From Weeksellaceae bacterium (lineage in GTDB: Bacteria > Bacteroidota > Bacteroidia > Flavobacteriales > Weeksellaceae): a stretch of 10,671 nucleotides of DNA. The stretch lies in contig JAQVDG010000037.1 of assembly GCA_028698395.1 (NCBI GenBank), positions 1 through 10,671 on the forward strand. Reading direction: 5' to 3'. The notes beneath the pieces were generated by a model. It saw only the letters and a list, made by a program, of their open reading frames with translations, ran no database searches and was not told the origin of the DNA. Positions 5,737 to 10,671 of this stretch are shown in pieces. A program made the position numbers and the translations under genes. The first letter of the stretch is position 1, and each line of letters begins with the position of its first letter.

Positions 5737-6372
5737 GATTTAAGTGATAAAAGAAAAGAATATTCTAAAAATTATATTGATTTCAATTCCGTTCCAAGCA
5801 ATCCTATCAGTTTGTTTTCCAGTTGGTTTAATGAAGTTTCTCAATCTAAACTGATCGATGAACCTTATGCCATGAATATTTCGACCTTAGAAAAAAATGG
5901 TTTTCCAAAAAACCGTATTGTGCTTTTACGGGAATTTAATGAAGAAGGATTTGTTTTTTACACCAATTACAACAGCCAAAAAGGACAAGCTATTGCCCAC
6001 AATCCTAAAGTTTGTTTGTCTTTTTTTTGGGATAAATTAGAGCGTCAGATAATTATTACAGGAGAAGCCGAGAAAATCAGTGCTGAAAAATCGGATGATT
6101 ATTTCAACAAACGTCCTTTCGAAAGCCGTTTAGGTGCTTTAGTTTCCAATCAAAGTGAAGCCATTGATTTTGATTATGATTTAGATGAAAACGTGAAAAT
6201 TCTACAAGAAAAATTTACTGAAACAGAAATAAAACGTCCGGAAAACTGGGGTGGATATCTCATTCGTCCTTATCAAATTGAATTTTGGCAAGGCCGTCCA
6301 AGCCGTTTGCACGACCGGATTCGGTATTCAAAAAAAGGCTCAAATTGGAACAAAGAGCGATTATCACCTTAA
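5728..6372 (+). CDS. pdxH: Pyridoxamine 5'-phosphate oxidase
   Basis: This FMN-dependent enzyme oxidises pyridoxine or pyridoxamine 5'-phosphate to pyridoxal 5'-phosphate with O2, the last step of PLP synthesis or salvage in the cytoplasm. The 214 residues match the family (E. coli PdxH has 218). Visible parts are the FMN-binding RIVLLRE (63-69) and FYTNYNSQKG (77-86), and the C-terminal dimerisation/substrate signature WGGYLIRPYQIEFWQG (174-189) followed by RPSRLHDR (190-197), ending in W207 and ERLSP. The start is the ATG at 5728, with an A-rich leader. The end is 10 bases from the end of the convergent ATPase gene, with no clear terminator between. Its product is the cofactor of class IV aminotransferases, two homologues of which lie in this window. 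This association is suggestive only. Confidence 0.96.
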   Translation: MEQDLSDKRKEYSKNYIDFNSVPSNPISLFSSWFNEVSQSKLIDEPYAMNISTLEKNGFPKNRIVLLREFNEEGFVFYTNYNSQKGQAIAHNPKVCLSFFWDKLERQIIITGEAEKISAEKSDDYFNKRPFESRLGALVSNQSEAIDFDYDLDENVKILQEKFTETEIKRPENWGGYLIRPYQIEFWQGRPSRLHDRIRYSKKGSNWNKERLSP

Positions 6373-6382
6373 TTTTTTACGC

Positions 6383-7666
6383 TTATTTCACATTTTCTTT
6401 TAAAAATTGCTCCAATTCCCAAGCTCTTAAATGAAGAATTCCTTCATTATTCGGTAATTTAAAATCATCCATTGAAATTACTATTTTCGGATAATTATCT
6501 GAGACTGTTTTTAAAGAAGCATACTCACGTTCTGCTGTTTCTGCCTCAGCCAAACTATATGCAGACTGAATGTAAATTGTCTGTTCCGGCTTAGTAGCTA
6601 CAAAGTCGATTTCTTTATCGTTTACAATTCCAATGTAAATCTCAAAACCATAACGACGCAATGTTAAATACACTAAATTTTCCAACTGATAACCCAAACC
6701 ATAACCAAATCCTCCAAACATATAATTTTTATAAGCTGCGTCATTAGCATAAAACTTATAGACACCACCCAAAGTTTCTTTTCCTCGCACATCATAACGT
6801 TCTGCCTTATGAATCATAAATGTTTCTTCAATAAAAGAAATATAATTTGCCAACGTATCATAGGTTGTTAAGCGATTTTTACCTTTGTAATATTTCACAA
6901 TATTGTTGATGGAAATTAAATTCGATGCGTTATTTATCAGATAAATAAAAATACTTCGTAGCAATTCGGGGTTTTTTATTTGGTACCGCTGAATTATGTC
7001 CCGAAATAAAACCGTATCGACAACTGAAGAAACATAATGCCGCTTGGTTTCTTCGTTTGGAAGCCAAATCAATTCGGGAAGTCCACCGGTTTCCATATAA
7101 CGAATAAACTGTTTTTTTGAGTTTTCTTTTTTGTTAATTTTCAAAAATTCTAAATAACTAAAAGGTAGTATTTCAAATTGAACATAGCGTCCCGAAAGTA
7201 AAGTAGCTAATTCACCCGATAATAATTTTGAATTTGAACCGGTAATAAAAATCTCACATTCTTCTGCAAAATCCTGAGATTTTGAATTTACAAACCGTTC
7301 CCATTCTTGTATATTTTGAATTTCATCAATGAATAAATAAACCTTTCCTTCCGGTTGCAATTCTTCTCTATATGCTTCATAAAACCGATTAAGCTCAAGA
7401 TAATCTTTTAAAAAATCATACTCTAAATATTCCTTATTAATGTACACTATATTTTGAGCTTGAATACCTTTATCTATCAATTTTTCCATCAATTGTCGAA
7501 GCACATAACTCTTTCCTGTTCTTCTTTGCCCTACAAGAACTTTTATCAATTTATTCCCGATGTAATCAGCTATTTTTTTAGTATAAGACTCCCGGACAAA
7601 ACCAGTATCTGGTTTTTTTTCATCCCAATAATTAAATTTTCTTATTTTTTTTAAATTTTCTTTCAT
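6383..7666 (-). CDS. AAA_14/DUF4143 ATPase with C-terminal nuclease-like domain
   Basis: A 427-residue ATP-binding protein. The N-terminal AAA_14 ATPase has Walker A GQRRTGKS (46-53), Walker B VYLFIDEIQ (109-117, Asp114-Glu115), a sensor-like ITGSNSKLL (141-149) and LSGRY (157-161). The C-terminal DUF4143 part (about 215-427) holds Glu329 (QLENLVY), Asp354 (KEIDFVA) and Gln367 (YIQSAYSL), the E...D...Q pattern of a divergent PD-(D/E)XK fold. These proteins are widespread, often patchy in distribution, and without an agreed role. The start at the ATG (7666) is chosen over a TTG at 7684, which would lie inside the -7 element. The gene is a single unit, convergent with pdxH and divergent from the peptide transporter, with a tandem repeat array at its 5' end. 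It looks like an accessory gene within a housekeeping region. Confidence 0.88.
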   Translation of the reverse strand: MKENLKKIRKFNYWDEKKPDTGFVRESYTKKIADYIGNKLIKVLVGQRRTGKSYVLRQLMEKLIDKGIQAQNIVYINKEYLEYDFLKDYLELNRFYEAYREELQPEGKVYLFIDEIQNIQEWERFVNSKSQDFAEECEIFITGSNSKLLSGELATLLSGRYVQFEILPFSYLEFLKINKKENSKKQFIRYMETGGLPELIWLPNEETKRHYVSSVVDTVLFRDIIQRYQIKNPELLRSIFIYLINNASNLISINNIVKYYKGKNRLTTYDTLANYISFIEETFMIHKAERYDVRGKETLGGVYKFYANDAAYKNYMFGGFGYGLGYQLENLVYLTLRRYGFEIYIGIVNDKEIDFVATKPEQTIYIQSAYSLAEAETAEREYASLKTVSDNYPKIVISMDDFKLPNNEGILHLRAWELEQFLKENVK

Positions 7667-7755
7667 GCTTGAAAATTTACCCAAATTTATAAAATATTCT
7701 TTTATACTCGAAAATTATTTTATTATTTATTGAATATTCTTTTATACTCGAAAAT
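7655..7755. repeat. Three tandem copies of a ~40-bp unit at the ATPase gene start
   Basis: A 23-base sequence occurs identically at 7693-7715 and 7733-7755 (core TTTTATACTCGAAAAT). A third, diverged copy (about 18 of 22 positions) lies at 7655-7676, where the core becomes TTTCATGCTTGAAAAT and contains the ATPase start codon. Starts are 39-40 bases apart. The spacers of the first and last copies also share CCAAAT. On the gene's own strand the upstream copies read like its start region with ATG changed to GTA/TAT-type triplets. It could be an operator array or decayed tandem duplications. Confidence 0.7.
7682..7689 (-). promoter_or_regulatory. Probable -7 element of the ATPase gene
   Basis: On the minus strand TAAATTTG fits TAnnTTTG and lies 15 bases before the ATG at 7666, implying a very short leader. 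The -33 position (around 7709) falls inside the first upstream repeat and reads TTTTCG rather than TTTTG, so the promoter may be weak or need an activator bound to the repeats. Confidence 0.4.
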
Positions 7756-7820
7756 ATTTTCCAAATAAATAGTTTTATTTTTCTACTTTATTTATTTCTT
7801 TTCCAAAAATTTACTCTGTG

Positions 7821-7852
7821 TTTTTGTACTATTGGGCTTTTTCATTAATTTG
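7821..7852 (+). promoter_or_regulatory. Possible promoter of the peptide transporter gene
   Basis: TTTTTG (7821-7826), 18 bases, then TTAATTTG (7845-7852) has one mismatch to TAnnTTTG and a slightly short spacer. The ATG at 7872 would lie about 15 bases after initiation. Confidence 0.4.
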
Positions 7853-7871
7853 CCCGTTTAATTTTTGAAAT

Positions 7872-9923
7872 ATGTCAAATCAAGCACAAGAAAACTCATT
7901 TTTCAAGACTCAGGTTTTGGGACATCCTGCCGGATTATTTGTTTTATTTTTCACCGAAATGTGGGAACGCTTTTCATTCTATGGAATGCGGGCATTGTTA
8001 GTTTTATTTTTAGTCAGCGCATTCGGAATCGGAGGTTGGGACTGGCCAAGGGAAAATGCTTTGGCTCTTTATGGAACTTATCTTGCTCTTTTGTACTTAA
8101 CACCAATTATCGGAGGACAATTAGCCGACCGCTATTTAGGCTATCGAAAAGCCATCATTATCGGTGCTTTGATTATGACACTCGGACACGCCAGCATGGC
8201 AATAGAAACTGAGTTTTTCTTATATTTAGGTTTATTTTTATTGGTTATAGGAACCGGTTTTTTCAAACCCAATATGACCTCCTTTATTTCCATTTTATAC
8301 AAAGATCATCCGGAAAAAAAAGACGGAGCTTATACCATTTTTTATATGGGAGTAAATGCCGGAGCTTTTTTAGGAATCATGCTTTGCGGTTATTTAGGCG
8401 AAATGGTAGGCTGGAGTTGGGGATTTGGTTTAGCCGGAATTTTCATGCTTTTGGGTTTATTACAATTTTGGTTGGCGCACAATATATTTGGAAACGTTGG
8501 TTTAGCTCCCACTCAAAAAAATGAAACTGAGGAAGAAAAAACAGAAATCTCCAATAAAAATCATTCTTCCGATGAAGAAAAACCTAATCCATTTACATTA
8601 GTCGATAAAATCATCATGGTTTTAGTCGCTTTGGGCGGTTTAACCTGGGTAATTAATGACCCTTTATCAAAAATTGCAGACTATAGTTTATTAAAATTCG
8701 GCGACACTGATTTGTCCAATCCGGTGATTACTGTTTCCTTGCTTTTATTTGTTTTCTTATTGATTTCAAGAGTTGTACGATTTAGCAAAATTGTCAGAGA
8801 CAGAATGTTGGCTGTTATGGTCATTGCATCGCTCATTATTTTCTTTTGGGCAGCTTTTGAACAAGCAGGAGGTTCCATGAGTATCTTTGCAAAAGATTAT
8901 ACCAATCGGGTTTTGTCGGGTAATGCCGCCACTATTTTCGGAATTGTCGATGTCATCATTACCGTAGTTCCGGTTGCTATTATTTCCTATGTTTTATTTT
9001 TATTATTCAAACAAACTTATAAAAATTATTTGGCCTCAAACTTAGTTCTTGGATTCAGTTTTATTTTAATTTGGGGATTGATTTTTTGGAAAATTTATGC
9101 CAATTTCAATACATATTCTTACGAAATCAGCTATTCCACTTATGAAATTACAAAAGTTGACAAAGATGGAAATGAATCCACCGCAACTTTGGCTGTCAAC
9201 CAATTAAATGTTCCGGACGAAACTGCTGTTTTAAAAGAAGAAACAGCTGTCATCCGAGCTTTAGACGATTTTAAATCCGGTCATGTAGTTCATATTGTAG
9301 ATTTGGACAAAAAAGGCAGTAATTTTAAAATGATTGACGAAATCAAAGCATCAGAAATCAAAGAAAGCATTCCGGCAACCGTCATTCAGAAGAAGGACAA
9401 TGAACTTGAAATTCCGGCTACTTGGTTTTTGATACTTAATTCACTATTTATCATTGCTTTAGCTCCGATTTTCTCAAAATGGTGGGAAAGTAGGTTCAAT
9501 CCATCTTTAGCAGGAAAATACGCCATTGGTTTATTCTTTTTAGGAATTGGTTTCGCCTTTCTTGCTTTTGGTGCAAAAGATATTCCGCAAGGAGCAAAAA
9601 CCGCTTCAGTAAGTTTAGTTTGGTTAGTTATGGCTTATTTTTTCCATACGATGGGCGAACTTTGCGTGCAACCGGTTGGACTTTCTTATGTCAGTAAATT
9701 GGTTCCGGCAAGAATGACCGCTTTTATGTTTGGTGTATGGTATTTAGCATTAGCAATCGGAAATAAAACTTCAGGGGTTTTGGGACAACAAATCGACCAT
9801 ATTACTGAACAATACAATATTTCCACCTTTTTCTTGATTTTCACTTTCGTTCCGTTTATTATAGGTATCATTGCATTATTATTGGGTGGAACTTTGAAGA
9901 AATTAATGCACGGAATCAAATAA
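7872..9923 (+). CDS. POT/PTR-family proton-coupled peptide transporter with large insertion
   Basis: This inner-membrane symporter is expected to take up di- and tripeptides. POT signatures are present: ExxER in TM1 (Glu29, Glu32, Arg33; EMWERFSFYGMR), GTGFFKPN with Lys132 in TM4, FYMGVNAGAFLG (157-168), TM7 FWAAFEQAGGS with Glu330, and GELCVQPVGLSYVSK (595-609) in TM10. The protein has 683 residues, whereas simple bacterial POTs have about 450-520. The excess lies mainly between TM7 and TM8, where about 160 residues add two hydrophobic helices (about 352-379 and 387-410) and a hydrophilic stretch (about 411-515). Positive-inside bias (KQTYKNY, 380-386) places that stretch in the periplasm. 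A charged linker at 213-240 lies between the bundles. The thioredoxin-like gene follows after 40 bases. Confidence 0.93.
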   Translation: MSNQAQENSFFKTQVLGHPAGLFVLFFTEMWERFSFYGMRALLVLFLVSAFGIGGWDWPRENALALYGTYLALLYLTPIIGGQLADRYLGYRKAIIIGALIMTLGHASMAIETEFFLYLGLFLLVIGTGFFKPNMTSFISILYKDHPEKKDGAYTIFYMGVNAGAFLGIMLCGYLGEMVGWSWGFGLAGIFMLLGLLQFWLAHNIFGNVGLAPTQKNETEEEKTEISNKNHSSDEEKPNPFTLVDKIIMVLVALGGLTWVINDPLSKIADYSLLKFGDTDLSNPVITVSLLLFVFLLISRVVRFSKIVRDRMLAVMVIASLIIFFWAAFEQAGGSMSIFAKDYTNRVLSGNAATIFGIVDVIITVVPVAIISYVLFLLFKQTYKNYLASNLVLGFSFILIWGLIFWKIYANFNTYSYEISYSTYEITKVDKDGNESTATLAVNQLNVPDETAVLKEETAVIRALDDFKSGHVVHIVDLDKKGSNFKMIDEIKASEIKESIPATVIQKKDNELEIPATWFLILNSLFIIALAPIFSKWWESRFNPSLAGKYAIGLFFLGIGFAFLAFGAKDIPQGAKTASVSLVWLVMAYFFHTMGELCVQPVGLSYVSKLVPARMTAFMFGVWYLALAIGNKTSGVLGQQIDHITEQYNISTFFLIFTFVPFIIGIIALLLGGTLKKLMHGIK

Positions 9924-9963
9924 CAAAAAGGAAAAATCGTTTCCATTATACATTCAAAAACAA

Positions 9964-10428
9964 ATGAAAAAGTATTTTATTTTAAGTTTTGTCTTTTTAA
10001 GTTTTGGTTTATTTGGCCAAGAAATCAATTGGTTAACTTTGGAACAAGCCGAAGTTGAAATGAAAAAATCGCCGAACAAGCTTTTATTCATCGATTTTTA
10101 TACAGATTGGTGTGGATGGTGTAAAAAAATGGACACTTCTACCTTCAAAGAACCGGAAGTTATAAAATACATTAATGAACATTATATTCCTGTTAAATTC
10201 GATGCTGAATCCAAAGAAGAAGTGAAGTTCAGAGGAAAAACCTATAAATTTCTGAAACCACAAAATGGTGGTTATCGAGGTGTGAATTCCTTTGCTTATT
10301 TTTCATTACGTGGAAAATTATCATATCCGGCTTATGCTGTGATGACAAACAAAGGAAAATTAGACCGACTCCTTTTGGGTTATATGTCAAAAGAACAACT
10401 TTTTCAAGGATTGGAACAAACAAAATAA
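9964..10428 (+). CDS. Exported thioredoxin-like protein
   Basis: A 154-residue thioredoxin-fold protein (Thioredoxin_7/DUF255-like) expected to act in the periplasm on protein thiols or disulfides. A short signal peptide (MKKYFILSFVFLSFGLFGQ, cleavage probably before Gln19) is followed by FIDFYTDWCGWCKKMD with the redox pair Cys50 and Cys53, and the cis-proline is likely Pro122 (SYPAY). No membrane domain or DsbD-like fusion is present. It follows the peptide transporter after 40 bases with no convincing terminator or promoter between, and the class IV aminotransferase gene starts 10 bases after its stop, so the three may form an operon. The partner that keeps it reduced or oxidised is not in the window. 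Confidence 0.9.
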   Translation: MKKYFILSFVFLSFGLFGQEINWLTLEQAEVEMKKSPNKLLFIDFYTDWCGWCKKMDTSTFKEPEVIKYINEHYIPVKFDAESKEEVKFRGKTYKFLKPQNGGYRGVNSFAYFSLRGKLSYPAYAVMTNKGKLDRLLLGYMSKEQLFQGLEQTK

Positions 10429-10438
10429 TTCTTGATGA

Positions 10439-10671
10439 ATGTCCCGATTTATTGAAAGTATTTGCTTAGAAAATGGGATACTTCGTAATTTAGATTATCA
10501 CCAAAAAAGATTAAATCAGACACGATACAAAACATTGGGTTTAACTAATTTATTGGATTTATCACATTGTATTTCTATTCCTGAACATCAAAAAAAAGGA
10601 AAATATAAATGCCGGATTTTATATGCCGAAAAAATCGAATCCATAGAAATTTTGCCTTATTCCATTCGTCC
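10439..10671 (+). CDS. Class IV aminotransferase (PabC-like), N-terminal part cut by window edge
   Basis: An ATG at 10439 opens a frame of 77 codons that runs off the window. The product begins MSRFIESICLENGILRNLDY, then HQKRLNQTRY, and later has KGKYKCRILYAEKI and IEILPYSIR. This F-IESI-x-x-x-G-x-x-x-NL-x-YH-x-x-R pattern and the YKCR strand are typical of small class IV aminotransferases annotated as PabC/aminodeoxychorismate lyase-like. The active-site lysine and the PLP-binding Glu lie beyond the window, so activity cannot be judged. An overlapping ATG at 10435 stops after six codons and is not used. It is 10 bases downstream of the thioredoxin-like gene and probably cotranscribed. Folate (PABA) synthesis is possible but not shown. 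Confidence 0.75.
   Translation, partial: MSRFIESICLENGILRNLDYHQKRLNQTRYKTLGLTNLLDLSHCISIPEHQKKGKYKCRILYAEKIESIEILPYSIR

Noticed and set aside
7667..7684. TTG start six codons upstream for the AAA_14/DUF4143 protein
   Set aside because: The TTG is part of the likely -7 element TAAATTTG, so it would probably not be transcribed. The ATG at 7666 is preferred.
7655..7755. CRISPR array
   Set aside because: There are only three copies, one of them degenerate; the spacers of about 17 bases are too short and partly similar to each other, and no cas genes are nearby.
7865..8212. 115-codon plus-strand frame overlapping the peptide transporter start
   Set aside because: It overlaps the transporter gene in another frame and has no recognisable domain. 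The transporter frame has full POT motifs.
9924..9963. Terminator between the peptide transporter and the thioredoxin-like gene
   Set aside because: Only a 5-bp GGAAA/TTTCC pairing with no T run is present, which is too weak to call.

Overview
The window looks like chromosomal DNA of a member of the Bacteroidota, most likely the Flavobacteriia. It is AT-rich, and many genes are preceded by the family's TTG-N19/20-TAnnTTTG promoter form with no clear Shine-Dalgarno sequence. Exported proteins have short signal peptides ending in ...FSQ or ...FGQ, and the tRNA genes do not encode CCA. This assignment is inferred from these traits and from protein style; no database was searched.

Layout. Positions 1-87 hold the start of a leftward gene of unknown function. 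A rightward Bcr/CflA-type drug efflux transporter (305-1471) meets a leftward two-gene unit end to end. That unit is a GTG-started lipoprotein amidase of AmiD architecture (3040-2099) followed by an exported peptide-deformylase-like protein (2099-1473), joined by a TAATG stop/start overlap. Next comes a tRNA block: Ser(GCT), Pro(TGG) and Arg(TCT) on the plus strand, a terminator, a truncated GIY-YIG nuclease remnant, and tRNA-Met(CAT) on the minus strand with its own terminator and promoter.

The central part is a compact housekeeping group: a START-like/SRPBCC protein (3890-4270), a divergent class IV aminotransferase-fold protein (4282-5127), YqgE/AlgH on the minus strand (5675-5124) and PdxH (5728-6372), which makes pyridoxal phosphate. 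yqgE and pdxH are divergent, with interleaved promoters. An accessory-looking AAA_14/DUF4143 ATPase gene (7666-6383) follows, with three roughly 40-bp tandem repeats running from its start codon into its upstream region. The right end holds a POT-family peptide transporter with a large insertion (7872-9923), an exported thioredoxin-like protein (9964-10428) and the start of a second, more canonical class IV aminotransferase (10439 to the window edge).

No CRISPR array, insertion sequence or phage module was seen, and I do not find a complete new multi-gene system. The points most worth a second look are the exported deformylase with Asp in place of its Cys metal ligand, the aminotransferase-fold protein that has lost its PLP-binding Glu, the repeat array at the ATPase start, the POT insertion and the decayed GIY-YIG gene among the tRNAs. 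There is no gene-free stretch longer than about 220 bases.
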